This document shows, in pieces, positions 33,601 through 42,248 of a stretch of DNA of 64,000 nt. Numbering within the stretch: the first letter of the stretch is position 1; each line of letters opens with the position of its first letter. A program made the position numbers and the translations under genes. The notes beneath the pieces are model-generated. The model worked only from the letters and a program-made list of their open reading frames with translations. It did no database searches and was not told where the DNA came from. The stretch is taken from the NCBI GenBank assembly GCA_024516035.1, contig CM044956.1:10408176-10472175 (forward strand), read 5' to 3'. Origin of the DNA: Bactericera cockerelli (lineage: Eukaryota > Arthropoda > Insecta > Hemiptera > Triozidae).

Positions 33601-36600
33601 AATAAAACGTCAATCAATACAGTTATTTATTATATATTTCCAGATATAATTTGATACGTGCCACTGGCACTAAAAGCTCAAAAGAATTCTTGTTGCAGAG
33701 AATATCAATGCAGTCTGCATGCTTGGAACCCTACCACATGTCAGTGGCATGGATCAAATATACAACCTTCAATAGATGTGTTACTTGAAAAATAAACTTA
33801 TACATACATAAATGATGAGACTATTTAAAAATTCCAGATGTATTTTTAATTCAAGTCACTAATCATGGTAAAGTGTTGACTTTACATCGTTCAGTCAACA
33901 CCCACTTACATTGTTAACAACTACTTAAGTTTACATATCAATAGACATCGGGCACGTGTTAAAGTACTTCAATTAAAATTAGTGTAAACATGTGTCATTC
34001 ACAACATAGAGGAATAAGAACAAGGAGACGTCATATCGTATATCTCATGGGTAATAAATCCGTCCCGTAAAAGAGACTACAATGTGGCTACCGTTACTGC
34101 CTTCAAAGCATGTAAAAAATCGAACACAATATTTCCGATTTCTAATACTAGAAATTTCTCGGAAGTAAAATAAATGAAATTGGAACAATAATAATACATA
34201 AATCAAAACGAAAAGTATACATCACAACAACTGATTCCAATCCAGCTTACATCCTAGGGTACTTTTTTCCTATAAAAATTAAAAAGTTCCCAGCAAAAGC
34301 GCACGAATAGCTCAGTGGTTAAGCACTCGCTTGCCATGCGGAAGGTCCCGGGGTTCGATCCTAGTGCCGACATTGTATTCAAAATTAGGTTACAGTTGTT
34401 TGTAAGGGATGCCTTCCGCTCGTGTTGACCCAGCACCTAAATGAGAAGTATTGTGTCACTTCTCGCCCATCAGAGGGGAGGCATACTACGGGATGGGCAA
34501 ACTACAACACAGACCATGAGCATCTACAGTAGATCATGTTTCATGGCTACGAAATAAAAACGGCTGTGAAACACTCATCTTTTTTTCTTTTTTTTTAATG
34601 AGTTTAATTTAATGTTTAGAACAAGAAGTACTGCCTCCTGTTTTAGTACTACTAACTGTCGAAGCATGTAAGACGAAAAATTCATTTGTTATTGATGTAA
34701 TTTCCTCTGTGTTAAAACTGAACAAGATGGCCGATTTTACGGGACAGGTTATGTACGAGTTCTCCATTTACTTATTTCTGTATGATTTAGAAGTTAGAAG
34801 CAAAAATGCAAAACAATACGAACAAGTGGCTAATTCTTGGACGCCATCTTGAATTTCTAGAGCATTGGCATCAATCGGTACTGAAATTTACATAACATAA
34901 GCTATAAAAAGTTAAAACGGTCCAAACATTTTATTAGTACCTTGAAACAGGCATCCAGACTATAAATATTTATATAAGGAATGGTTTTCCTTGTCACAAT
35001 AGGATCTTCTTTATTTATTTATTTTATTTTTATAAATTAACGGGTTTCCCCATTTTTACATAATAATTATGCTATCTATAAGTTTAGTTACTTGTGCTAA
35101 TGGCACCTATTTTCAAAGGGAATCAAGCCAAACAAACGAATAAATAACTTTTTCCTGTAACTTTTTTTGTGATAAGTACAAATGAGTGATCAAAACATAC
35201 AAAAGAACAAATAAACACTTCATTCAGTTCAGTTCAGTACCTGACAGCGCTTGTTGAGACGGCGCGGCGGGCGGCATTTGCAAGTAGGAAGAGTGCCTTT
35301 TCATGGGGGGGGAGCAGGGGCCCACGTCCAAGGGGCAGAAGCTGGGCAGGGGAGCCGTCTGGCAACACTGTCCGGGCGCACAGGAGTGGTAGTCATGCGA
35401 CACCAGGGGGCAGACGTGGTAGGGGGGGCAGGGGGGGCAGGGTTGCATGTAGCCGGGGGGCGGCGGAGAGTGGATGAGCATGGAGGGAGCCATGTGCTCG
35501 TGTAGGAAGTGTTCAGTAGACATAGCGGCGGGGAAGCCTGGGTGCTTCATGTGGTACTGGGCATAGTCGTAGCTGGGTGGAGGCATGGCCCGTTTGGTCT
35601 GCATGTGAACGATGTGCGCTGGATGCAGCTTCTCTAGAGGAGGGTCTTCATATCGTGAAGAATCCGGATATCGAGTTCGCGCGTTGGACTCTGGATAGTT
35701 TAGCGTGTGAGAGACCTGCGAATCTCTGCGTTCTTGATATCTTGGAGGCTGCGAGTTGGGCTTTTGATATCTTAACGTCTGAGAGTTCTTAGCCTCTTGA
35801 TAAGACGCCTGACTGTTTCCTTGATATGTAGGTCCCTGAGACTTGGGACAGTTTTGAGTCACGAGTTTATCTTCTTGATACCTTGACATCTGATGGTCCA
35901 TAGGCTGTGATTTGAGTGACTGAGTGACGTGAGCTCCTTGATAGCTTGATGTCTGAGGGTTTGGTTCTTGATAGTGTGACGTTTGAGACTCTATGGGGCC
36001 TTGATATGCTGAGGCTTGAATGCCATCAAATATTTGATGACTTGAGGTCTGAGGTCTGAGTATAGGATGTTCATATCTTGGATCCTGGACGTCTAGTGAG
36101 TTCGTCTGTTCGTTCGAGTTTTTCTCAGGGACAAATGTCTTGCCAGCGAGGTCCTTGCTACTTTGACAAGAACGATCATTGGGCTGTCCATTAGTTTTCT
36201 TACCAATTTTGGAAGTTTGTTCTCTGGCCCGCTGTCGTCTCAGTTTTTCCATCATTTCCAGGACGACCACGGGTATTTTCCCGCTGATCGACATAATGAC
36301 ACCAAAAACGGATTTTTTTTAAAAATAAAACACGAACTATTAGATTTTTCTCTCAGATTTTTCTTGAATTTTTTATTCTTATAGTAAATAGTTACATTTT
36401 TTTTTTTTTTTAATATTACTGAACCATCATGATATTTATATTATATGAATCAAGTATATGTTTAGAAGCTTAGGTTATTCACATATGTCCGGCTCGATTT
36501 TTGTAAGTAAATACAAGAGCATTTTCACTGAAGATGTTGTAATCTATTATTCAAAAAATTTGTCTACCTCACGCTTGGTAAAGATAAGCTTTTTTGATCA

Positions 36601-37557
36601 AGCTGCTATATGATGATGACCTAGAAGACTATGACTAAGACATTAATCACACCGCCGCGCCGCGCTCCAGAAACAAAAATATTTAAATCGTTAACGATGT
36701 TATTAAAAGTTAAGGTTCACTTTTTATTTCCGAAGATTAGCTATAGGACTATATCTATAGATATAGCAAATACTGTGCACATTTTAACTAATTAAATATT
36801 GATTAACCAATTTTTTGAACGATTTCTAGCATATTAATTAAACTTGTCGAAAAAATCTTAATTGTGAATTGAATTATCTCGAGCGCCGTTTACCTATACG
36901 GGGAGAGGAAAAATGTTGAAGCTGAACGGGAGTCAGGGACTTGGGATAAAAATAGCTTCAGACACAGCGAATCACTACTGGGCCTTGCTCTGTCCACATG
37001 ACCTTTCACTCTGAATGCTCCTTTCATATTCAAGTAGCAAGCAGACGCATGACGTGGATGTTTCGAGTTTAAATCAGTGTCATGGCGAATTAAAGTAAGG
37101 CTGGTTTGAGTAGGTAATTGTGACTAAACAGAGATGATAAACTAACTCATTTATTTCGTGCATTTTTCACGAAATTTTCTTTTCTTACTCTCATCTTTAG
37201 TAAATTTTGAGATCTTTAGTAAATTAGACACTCAGAGAAAATCTTCCCATTGACTCAGTAAACACAAGATTTAACGAGACCCTGATAAATCTTATTAAAA
37301 AAATACTTAATAATGAAATAGACAGCCCATATCTAGTATCTAACATTAACATAAAAGTACCCATCCCAGGACTGCGTCCCAATTCATCCACTTTCTTTGC
37401 TCTGCCAAACTCTCGAAACAATCATTATCTGAAATCACCCATTTATGCAGCAATGAATCACTATAATAATTTAGATACAAAACCTGACATCTTTTAAACA
37501 TTTCAGTTATTGCTATATTATAATTAATTAGAATTATAAATATAGTGTTGAAATTAT

Positions 37558-37610
<53 letters not shown>

Positions 37611-39195
37611 TTCTTGGGTTACAAAACGAAAATTAATTAAAAGCTAAAATGACACTGTGTCGATTACTTAATACCTGCTTGATTTCAGGAATGAAATTCT
37701 GTGATCAAGAGAACTAAGAGGGCCGCTCTGTGCCCAAAGAACATTAAGGTCGATTAACTTCCTTGGAAGAGAAAAGAGGGTCAGAGGATTTTTTTTTTTT
37801 TTTCTTTACTCATCAAGTTTGTTATTGTATGAGAGGTCTTGTTGTTTTGACGCTTGATATGACATTTTCAATTCGATTACAGAATATGAGTGAAGTCAGC
37901 TCACAAAACTACTAGTTATATTCTAATATACATAAAAAAAAATTGACAGTAGGTAAATTCAATGCCAACTTACCATCCAAGTTAGAAGAGGAAGAGGAAA
38001 GGTTGGGGGATATCTTCATGGGGTGGGGGGTGTAGAGCGGGGGGGAGTAATCACAGTAGTCTTTGTGGGGGCGGGGCGGGGGAGGAGGAGGAGGGGCACT
38101 CGCCCCACTGTAGCAGTGCCTGAGAGGAATCACCAGGGGCGCGGTGGGCACCTCGCGCTGGGCGTTACGCCCATTATCACTGGAGGCCTGACAGGACCTA
38201 TCACATGAGTCCATAGCGTAGAGGTCTGGAATTGAATGAGACAAACTTTTTTAGTGAAATCAACAGTCAATATATAATATAATAATAATAATACTCTTTA
38301 GTGGAAGGCATCCACCAGGCGAGGTCGCTCAAAGCATTTTCTACCACCTAACCCTCAGAGTCTTATTATTATGTGGTCACAAACTCAAATTAATGAGGAA
38401 AAATTCATGCACTGGGTGGGATTCGAACCAACGGATCCCTACGCTACCTGGATTACCAGAGTAGCGCGTTAACTACTTGACTACCAGTGCACTCAATATC
38501 AGTCGAAATTGAGATCATAAGTTCAAGTTGGAATGAGTTCCAATTTAAAACAATACACAACATATTGACTTAAGTCCCCAGAGGTAGAGCAAAAGTATCT
38601 ATTAATTTCGGCCCAAGTTGGTTTCATGTTAACCATGCTAACCTTCTTGGTCTAACGGTTGCGACGACCTCCGTGGCTCGGTGGTTAAGAGCATTGGTTA
38701 TTGACCCGGAGGTTGCGGGTTCGAATCCCGGCCGGAGCGGAAATTTCTGACCGAAATTTTCCGTTTCCGGAATGGCATGGATGTAAAGGTAAATTGCCCT
38801 GAAGTAATGCGAAATCGGTTCCGGGGCACACTTACCTTGAAAAAAAAAAAACAGTTGTGACGACTACCCATGGTCACGAGATCATGTGTTCAAGCCCAGG
38901 TAGGGCAAAAAAATAACAAAAAAAATCTATATCAAAAAAAAAGTAAAGAACACTTGAGGCGGGCATTTCTTGTACCTAGGCTGGGTGAGAACAATGTGGG
39001 AAGCTGGTACAATACCCAGCAAATGGAGAGTAAAACTCTCAGTCTGAATAACTCATATCAGAACATAGAAACCAAAAATTAGAATCAGCTGGAATAGATC
39101 TCATTAGGTCGGATTTGTACAACTAATGGAAGTGTGGTAATGTGGAAGTTTAATACGAGTTTATAGATTGATAATGGAGCATGACACATATGTTG

Positions 39196-39231
<36 letters not shown>

Positions 39232-39699
39232 CCTCTCTCTTCATTTCTTCTTTTTATGAGTTATTATTTCTGCTGGTTCTCTATCCCCAAAAGAACTGCT
39301 GAATTTTTCAATTCTAACTTACCACCTTCTCCTCCTACTCCAGCTTTGTCATAGAAGTCCTCATGCTTCATCAACTCGAGCAGCGGAACTCTCAGCTCAC
39401 GGCACATCGGGAATGGTTTCTCCTGAGATCGAACTGGTTTATCCAGCTGTAGAATCACCTCGCCGGGGTCTCGGAATTCCAGAATGACCCCTGGCATAGG
39501 TCCATCATCCCCTAGCCACACGACTCGGTCACGTGTGTTTAGGGGAATGGACTCTGAGTGCTCGGACAGATCTGAAGGTTGCGTTAAATTAAATTAATAA
39601 TTGAATATGTGTCTCGAAAGGATCTATGTTACAAATTTTTGAATCCGTTTTTGTTTGAAATATTGACCTAAGAGGTGTGAAGAATATATTGCTTCATTT

Positions 39700-39730
<31 letters not shown>

Positions 39731-41826
39731 TTTTTTTTGATGTTTTCAAGATAGGGTCTTGAAACATTTTTCTATATAAAAAAAATTGAATCTATGTATT
39801 CTAAACCCCTCTCAGATCCTTATTTTCAAGTAACAAGGATTTCCAAAATTTGTAAAATAGATTGTTTTTGAATGTGAATACATTATAGGTAATTTTCAAT
39901 TTAAAAAATAGGTGGTTGATATTATTTTTGTGCTATTTTATAGTATTTGTTAATTTGAAATATTGATATCACATACATAAAACAACAAAATATTACATAT
40001 TGCAAATTCAACTTATTTTTATTTTTTAGAGCTGCTAGTTTGTAAGTTTCCATGTTAATGAGACATTTAAAAAATCATACCCATCAGTTGTTCAACCCAA
40101 TTGTTGAGATATTTGAGAAAATCATACCTATGAGTTGTCCCACATAATTGTCCACAGGAGGGGGAGAGGGGGGTAGCCTCTCCATGTATCTTGGCTGTGA
40201 AGTGGATGACATGCTCTCAAACTTCTTAGTCAACTGATGAACAGACGGAGCCCCATTGCAAGGCATGAGGGCAGGTGCAGTGATGCGGATTCTGTCAGAA
40301 GCAATGACTATGACATTGTCAGGAAAAGGAAATGCTCCTTTCCCTGGAACTCTTCCACTTAATTGCCCTTCTTCATATTTATCCTAGAAAAAATATTAAT
40401 ATTTATTTATTGACCAACAAACTCAATTGATAGTAATAATTTTTTTTTTTTTTTTCAAGATGAGTGTTTCACTGTTTTTTTTTTATTTTGTAGCCATAAA
40501 ACAGCAGCTACTGTAGATGCTACTGTAGATGCTGTTGTAGTATGCCTAACCTCTGATGGGCAACAAGTGAGACAATACTTCCCATTCAGGTGCTGGGTCA
40601 ACACAAGTGCAATAGAAGGTATCCCTTACAAACAACAGCAACCAAATTTTGAATACAATTTTTTTTTGTCAGCTCTAGGGATTGAACCTAGGATCTTACC
40701 ACTAAGCTAACCATGCACTTAAATTTACTTATACTGGTCAAATTGAAATGGGGACATTAGAGTCATTCTTAAGAGGTCAATGAGGAAAAGTTTATACATT
40801 GGGTTTATTTATACCTTTTATGAGCAATGCATAACTGTGTTCATGTATTTATAATTTTCACTTTTTTTATAAAATGATGCAGCCTAATTTCTGAATACTT
40901 TAATAACCACAATTTGTAATATACACTAATTAGGTAAAGCACCTAATGGGAAAAAATTGAGAATAATAGGTAAAATGTGCAATCAACATAAAAACTAGAT
41001 ACTAAGTAATACTAAATACAAGTCAGAGAGGAGAAGAGAATACATTGAGGTAATTACTGTTTTCAGTGTTAAGTAGTTAGGTAACTATTTTTTTTTTTTC
41101 TTTTTCTTCTTTTTTTTTTTTTTCTTTTCTTTTTTCATTAGGTAGGTAGGTACCTACTATTTTTTATCTCAGAATATAGTTGTATAAGGAGAAGTGTTCA
41201 AACATCACTTGAGTAAACCACTTTTTCAGTAGGTAATAAAAAAAAAAAAAAATACAACATACCAATAATTCCACATCAAAGTAGATGCCTTCACCATATT
41301 TTGGATAGGGACCTTTGTTCTTTATCACAGCTCTGGACGGATAGTCTTCATGTGATGGTAACACATAGACTTCATTACCTGGCTCTAGGCCTTGTAAGTT
41401 TAAACATAGTTCCTTGTCTTTCAATATTTTCACTCTGCACTGGGATGGTACAGGTAGCACATAGAGGATGATTTCAGGAGGGACAATAACAAGACTTGTG
41501 AGTGGACAGACCCATGTTTTTCCAAACAACTTTGCATATTTCTTTTCATATTCACTGATAACTACACCAACTTTGCTGTTATCAACTTTACGGGTGGCAA
41601 CAACCAATGTGCCAAGGTGCAAGGTTTGTTTAACAGGAGAATCATTTGGATTCAAATTAGCAGCTACCACATTCTCACAGAGTGCAAAATGGACAAACCC
41701 AGATTTTTTCAATGTCTTCTTCTTAGCTGCCATTTCACAATTTTCACAGTTGCAGTCTTTGAGCTTCTCATATCCTTTAGACTTGCACACATACGTGTCA
41801 ACAATGTTGTTGTATTTCTTAGTCAT
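21586..41826 (-). CDS. CYLD: CYLD-type ubiquitin carboxyl-terminal hydrolase, complete gene
   Basis: The family removes Lys63- and Met1-linked ubiquitin chains in the cytosol and dampens NF-kB/IMD- and JNK-type signalling. Eleven exons join with matching phases: 41826-41263, 40383-40128, 39571-39323, 38225-37974, 32911-32727, 31800-31454, 30448-30253, 29379-29191, 28219-27995, 22576-22357 and 21776-21586. They total 2874 nt, or 957 aa, close to human CYLD (956 aa). Order: two CAP-Gly-like regions (exons 1-3), proline-rich linker (exon 4), third CAP-Gly (exons 6-7), USP domain with Cys box GIQGHHNSCYLDA (Cys about 604), B-box-like Cys cluster (exon 10), His box [10 protein letters not shown] (His about 869) and C-terminus DAYMVMYQSPDLMMYR. 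The ATG at 41826 is the first after an in-frame TAA. A further large exon (35241-36294) has the same donor phase as exon 4 and is treated as an alternative first exon. Introns are full of SINEs and minisatellites. The family call is firm; the individual splice sites are inferred. Confidence 0.93.
21843..22106 (-). mobile_element. SINE-C copy in last CYLD intron
   Basis: Full-length: head AGTCACTGTGGCAGAGTGAG, B-box TGGGTTCGATCCCCAGCGG, and distal body TTCTGCGCTACCCACTAAAA. It is joined head to tail with the next copy. Confidence 0.85.
22107..22245 (-). mobile_element. SINE-C copy, 3' truncated
   Basis: Head GTCACCGTGGCTGAGTGATT and B-box GGATTCGATCCCCAGCGGGG; ends within the CTCACGAGGTATGA block. 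Confidence 0.85.
22357..22576 (-). CDS. CYLD: CYLD exon 11 (USP His box)
   Basis: 220 nt, phase 0 in and phase 1 out. Contains [20 protein letters not shown] with the catalytic His, then [11 protein letters not shown] with the third catalytic-triad Asp region. A damaged copy lies on the opposite strand at 445-659. Confidence 0.93.
22898..23158 (-). mobile_element. SINE-C copy in CYLD intron 10
   Basis: Same family, full-length, with distal body GTGTAGCGCAGAATTTTAGG at the low end. Confidence 0.85.
23195..23318 (+). repeat. AATTT/ATGTAA simple repeat
   Basis: Runs of ATTTAATTTAATGTAATG and a 22-bp unit (TTTCATGTAAATGTAATTTAA) repeated four times. Confidence 0.85.
23330..23690 (-). mobile_element. 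Non-LTR retrotransposon (LINE) 3' fragment
   Basis: The - strand reads KKIQESRLRWFGHIERRDEN, then KRKRGRPKMRWRNNVEEDLR, the conserved C-terminal end of reverse transcriptases of insect LINEs (RLRWFGHxxRRD...RGRPxxRW). Open over 94 codons, without the RT core. Confidence 0.85.
23776..23985 (-). mobile_element. 5S rRNA-headed SINE
   Basis: Minus strand: GCCAGCGTCGATGGCGCGTT, GGATCACCGAAGTTAAGCAA, then body TGGGTGAGGTTAATGTGGGT and end ATGACCATGCAGTTGAA. Nearly full length. Confidence 0.88.
24150..24482 (+). repeat. 36-bp minisatellite (about 8.5 copies)
   Basis: Unit GGGTTAAGTGTCATCCATCA + TCAAATCATCACCTTC, almost perfect (one G to A). 36 bp keeps one frame open, but no signal connects it to an exon. 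Confidence 0.92.
24483..27030 (+). repeat. 2.5 kb composite minisatellite of 18- and 19-bp half units
   Basis: Half units AACTAGAATTTTGAGGGTG and ACTCATAATTTTGAGGTG are mixed in variable order, mostly as a 37-bp dimer. Variants such as GAGCTCACTCAT and AAAGTGTATTAG recur at intervals, showing block duplications. It lies in CYLD intron 10. Confidence 0.95.
27291..27354. repeat. Two identical 20-bp palindromes
   Basis: GTGTACCACCGGTGGTACAC at 27291-27310 and again at 27335-27354, both perfect palindromes. The flanking ACATGC/ACACGC and the following ACCxGGTC are also similar. Confidence 0.92.
27350..27610 (-). mobile_element. Decayed LINE reverse transcriptase tail
   Basis: The - strand shows VTEEDWSLRTNREILEILQG, then after a frameshift KFIKSHRLKSFGHVQRMEDS and a basic TRRRR end. 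The order of motifs is that of a non-LTR RT C-terminus. Confidence 0.65.
27995..28219 (-). CDS. CYLD: CYLD exon 10 (USP core and B-box-like zinc cluster)
   Basis: 75 codons, phase 0. VPSCLIIQMPRFGKSYKMYS is followed by LEDSPRQCTICGKLAKFECR and CRTCLER. The Cys pairs form the B-box insertion characteristic of CYLD. The downstream intron (5.4 kb) carries two long minisatellites and a LINE fragment. Confidence 0.93.
28430..29165 (+). mobile_element. Degraded unclassified element with hairpin end
   Basis: Contains ATCTCCGAAACGGCTGAACC, CCGACAGACAGACCGACAGA and, at the end, CTTCCGATTTCTAATATTAG + AAATTTCTCGGAAG. The first two strings are typical of widespread insect repeats. GGACACAATACTTCCTCG at the left resembles the right hairpin entry, so the element may be flanked by two such ends. 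Confidence 0.5.
29191..29379 (-). CDS. CYLD: CYLD exon 9 (USP domain)
   Basis: 63 codons, phase 0. DPEEFLTSLVAQILRADPFL and PSVQQLFEQSFFTSDIKLKE align with human [20 protein letters not shown] and PTIQQLLEWSFINSNLKF. The acceptor has a strong C-rich tract. Confidence 0.93.
29668..30252. repeat. Repeat H and copies of CYLD exon 8 3' edge
   Basis: 29723-30055 is repeat H (CTACAAACAGAGAACAGACT ... GTTGGCTGGAGACCATC, ending in ACAACAACAAC), with TTTGAAATAAAGTTGGCTGG repeated three times. 30069-30151 and 30152-30238 each start with CATGTTAAAACTCACCTTCT, the exon 8 donor and last codons, and end in GGTAGGTACTTTGTACATCA. Confidence 0.82.
30253..30448 (-). CDS. CYLD: CYLD exon 8 (USP domain)
   Basis: 196 nt, phase 2 in and phase 0 out. 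Encodes SVFDSLLFRPPPDPQSPHY and REEIVNPLRANLFVRADRVM; human CYLD has TEIVNPLRIYGYVCATKIM at this place. It ends TTEEK at GTGAGT. The 3' edge and donor recur twice downstream (30069-30238). Confidence 0.92.
30633..30666 (+). repeat. Poly(T) tract
   Basis: About 33 consecutive T, just 5' of the Helitron. Confidence 0.95.
30709..30935 (+). mobile_element. Short non-autonomous Helitron
   Basis: Begins TCTATACTTATAAAAGAG and ends with the hairpin GCGGGCGAAAGCCCGC directly before CTAG. Inserted between A (30708) and T (30936), exactly the Helitron rule. 227 bp, no helicase. Confidence 0.93.
31020..31438 (-). mobile_element. 5S-headed SINE split by a SINE-A insertion
   Basis: 31020-31147 holds the body and 31373-31438 the 5S head (CGAGGTTAGT, CACGTTGAATACAGAAG in complement). 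The interrupting SINE-A lies between 31154 and 31365, flanked by TACTAAC on both sides (31147-31153 and 31366-31372). Confidence 0.85.
31154..31365 (+). mobile_element. SINE-A copy with 7-bp target duplication
   Basis: TGTCCCGGTAGCTCAGTGGT to GGCGACATTATTATT. It contains an internal GAATCCAGA triplication in the anticodon-arm region. The TSD is TACTAAC. Confidence 0.88.
31454..31800 (-). CDS. CYLD: CYLD exon 7 (end of CAP-Gly 3 and USP Cys box)
   Basis: 347 nt. Opens with EQEHDLFCDGHINSQQRFVC, which completes CAP-Gly 3, and ends with KFRGIQGHHNSCYLDATLFA, the catalytic Cys box of CYLD USPs. The donor is AAG|GTAAAG in phase 2. GC content is much higher than in the flanking introns. Confidence 0.93.
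31850..32060 (-). repeat. Repeat G copy
   Basis: Inverted match to 14990-15215 (GTCATCGTGAACGATGGCAG, CCAATGCTGGTCTACTCC). Confidence 0.7.
32250..32724 (-). repeat. Copies of CYLD exon 6 (CAP-Gly 3) with repeat H between
   Basis: 32569-32724 encodes MVEVLVNRVPHYGVIRWLGQ and VYMQGDSMHGLDTVAGIEM and ends in GTGAGT, as exon 6 does. It keeps an AG (TTGATCAG) in front. 32258-32330 is a shorter, decayed trace (CCACCATAAACCCCACCCCT, ATTCAACTCTCCCAGAGT). A repeat-H copy (32320-32550, ending in ACAACAACAAC) lies between. Confidence 0.82.
32727..32911 (-). CDS. CYLD: CYLD exon 6 (third CAP-Gly, N-terminal half)
   Basis: 185 nt. The exon encodes DFGDPHSPLDGLDN, then GVGSMVEVLVDGVPHYGVIR and WLGQVYMQG, ending AGIEM at GTGAGT. 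It matches the human run VGSLAEV...FYGVIRWIGQ, the NEMO-binding CAP-Gly 3. The distal 150 nt are repeated immediately downstream (32569-32724). Confidence 0.9.
32985..33215 (+). repeat. Repeat H copy
   Basis: GAGGACTATAAACAGAGAAC to GCTGGCTACAACAACAACAA; third copy in CYLD introns. Confidence 0.8.
33253..33390 (+). mobile_element. SINE-E fragment
   Basis: GCCATGCGGAAGGTCCCACG, CAATTGTTTGTAAGGGATAC, CAGCACCTAAATGGGAAG; the head is lost and the distal body is missing. Confidence 0.78.
33391..34295. other. Unassigned CYLD intron DNA
   Basis: Only the palindromic end motif at 34125-34165 (TTTCCGATTTCTAATACTAG + AAATTTCTCGGAAG) is recognisable; the rest shows no gene or known repeat. Confidence 0.5.
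34298..34590 (+). mobile_element. SINE-E, full-length
   Basis: tRNA-like head GCGCACGAATAGCTCAGTGG, CACTCGCTTGCCATGCGGAA, GGGGTTCGATCC, then the body to GGCTGTGAAACACTCATCTT. The tail is T-rich. Confidence 0.85.
34591..35240. other. Unassigned intron DNA before exon 5 (CYLD)
   Basis: AT-rich. ATGGCCGATTTTACGGGACA and GGACGCCATCTTGAATTTCT are seen, but no gene or repeat head. Confidence 0.45.
35241..36294 (-). CDS. CYLD: Alternative first coding exon of CYLD (Gln/Tyr/Pro-rich, 351 codons)
   Basis: Begins ATG (MSISGKIPVVVLEMMEKLRR) with an in-frame TAA nine codons upstream and no acceptor before it, so it reads as a transcript start, not an internal exon. It holds about 12 imperfect repeats of the type SQTSxYQ/ExxxSQ, then Cys/Pro-rich segments (PPPPGYMQPCPPCPPYHVC). 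It ends with donor GTACTG in phase 1, exactly what exon 6 at 32911 needs. Joining it there gives an 868-aa protein with the third CAP-Gly and the USP domain but not CAP-Gly 1 and 2. It could instead be a separate gene sharing the splice, or an internal exon entered through a weak acceptor that I did not recognise. Confidence 0.65.
36295..37973. other. Region upstream of alternative CYLD exon 5; possible internal promoter
   Basis: There is no coding sequence. It holds a CG-rich spot (ACCGCCGCGCCGCGCTCC, 36651-36668), unusual for these introns, and a 47-bp poly(A) at 37562-37608. If exon 5 is a first exon, its promoter must be here; no TATA or Inr could be assigned. Confidence 0.4.
37562..37608 (+). 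repeat. Poly(A) tract
   Basis: About 47 consecutive A. Confidence 0.95.
37974..38225 (-). CDS. CYLD: CYLD exon 4 (disordered proline-rich linker)
   Basis: 252 nt, phase 1 at both ends. It encodes DLYAMDSCDRSCQASSDNG, then a seven-proline run (APPPPPPPRPHKDYCDY) and a Ser-rich NLSSSSSNLDG end. It fits the unstructured region between CAP-Gly 2 and 3, which binds SH3 or adaptor proteins in mammals. Its phase allows direct splicing to exon 6 (32911). Confidence 0.8.
38283..38491 (-). mobile_element. SINE-B copy in CYLD intron
   Basis: Minus-strand head GCACTGGTAGTCAAGTAGTT, B-box GGTTCGAATCCCACCCAGTG and body to TGCCTTCCACTAAAGAG with an ATT tail. Confidence 0.87.
38666..38843 (+). mobile_element. 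SINE-D copy in CYLD intron
   Basis: Head CCTCCGTGGCTCGGTGGTTA, B-box GGGTTCGAATCCCGGCCGGA, body TTCCGGAATGGCATGGATGT and GGTTCCGGGGCACACTTACC. This family differs from A-C and E in the body. Confidence 0.87.
39200..39231 (+). repeat. Poly(T) tract
   Basis: More than 30 T in the intron just downstream of CYLD exon 3. Confidence 0.93.
39323..39571 (-). CDS. CYLD: CYLD exon 3 (second CAP-Gly-like domain)
   Basis: 249 nt, phase 1 at both ends. It encodes LNTRDRVVWLGDDGPMPGVI followed by LEFRDPGEVILQLDKP, the beta-rich core expected for CYLD CAP-Gly 2. The classical GKNDG motif is not evident, as in other CYLD proteins. The exon ends in a short Gly-rich stretch before GTAAGT. Confidence 0.88.
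39572..40127. other. CYLD intron 2, no repeat head seen
   Basis: Contains an ATTT/TTTA tetranucleotide run (39700-39740) and otherwise plain AT-rich DNA. Confidence 0.5.
40128..40383 (-). CDS. CYLD: CYLD exon 2 (end of first CAP-Gly-like region, Pro-rich linker)
   Basis: Begins after CTAG with DKYEEGQLSGRVPGKGAFPF, continues NVIVIASDRIRIT, and ends GQLIG at donor GTATGATT (phase 1). 256 nt. The donor flank is partly repeated just downstream: AAAATCATAC followed by a CAGTTGTTC-like string occurs twice between 40073 and 40140. A diverged copy of this exon lies at 42249-42360. Confidence 0.88.
40455..40720 (-). mobile_element. SINE-E copy in CYLD intron 1
   Basis: Minus strand: GATCCTAGGTTCAATCCC, then body TTGTATTCAAAATTTGG, GTAAGGGATACCTTCTATTG and the end CAGTGAAACACTCATCTTG. 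The head is degraded. Confidence 0.8.
40721..41262. other. CYLD intron 1 remainder
   Basis: Pyrimidine-rich TTTTCTTTTCTT runs at 41091-41137; no other structure seen. Confidence 0.45.
41263..41826 (-). CDS. CYLD: CYLD exon 1 (start codon, first CAP-Gly-like region)
   Basis: 188 codons from ATG at 41826 to donor GTATGTTG, phase 0. The upstream reading frame is closed by TAA 12 codons before the ATG. The end of the exon (GPYPKYGEGIYFDVELL) matches the human CYLD segment ending FFGVELL, the start of CAP-Gly 1. The first half includes a Cys-rich run (CNCENC) and a basic AAKKKTLKK stretch. A non-coding 5' exon further upstream is possible, because an AG acceptor-like site lies just 5' of the coding part. 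Confidence 0.88.
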
Positions 41827-42248
41827 AAAAGAACTGTTCAAGGCTTGTGTAGCCTCCTGTTATTTTGTCAATATTTCTCCATGGGATTAAGCTTAAAATA
41901 GAAAGATACCTATGTGAGTATTTTCTTGTAAAAAAGTCACTGCAACATATATGTCTACATATATTTATTATTATTTGCTTAGTTAGAATGCCCACATGAA
42001 AGGCAGAAAATTACTGTAATAACTGTAGTCTACAGAATTATTTAGTTCTAAGAGAAATTGGGTCCTTAACTGTAGAGTTACCTATTTACTCGTACGTTTA
42101 CAAACACTTCAATTTAATATAAACCAATTTTTACAAAAATATCACTAACTGCTAAAAATAAAGTAAGATAGGTAAATAACCATAGGTCCCTCCTTTTTTT
42201 CTAAAATATTTTTTAATGAGATAAGCCACAGTGTCAAGGCATAAGTAC

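Noticed and set aside
36651..36668. CpG island
   Set aside because: Only 18 bp of CG-rich DNA; too short to call an island, though mentioned as context of a possible promoter.
38666..38740. tRNA genes at the SINE heads (also 15737, 31156, 34298, 55108)
   Set aside because: They have tRNA-like A and B boxes, but each is joined to a shared SINE body and none keeps a convincing full cloverleaf with a proper anticodon arm.
41827..41841. Start of CYLD five codons further upstream
   Set aside because: The codon there is TTG; the first ATG is at 41826.
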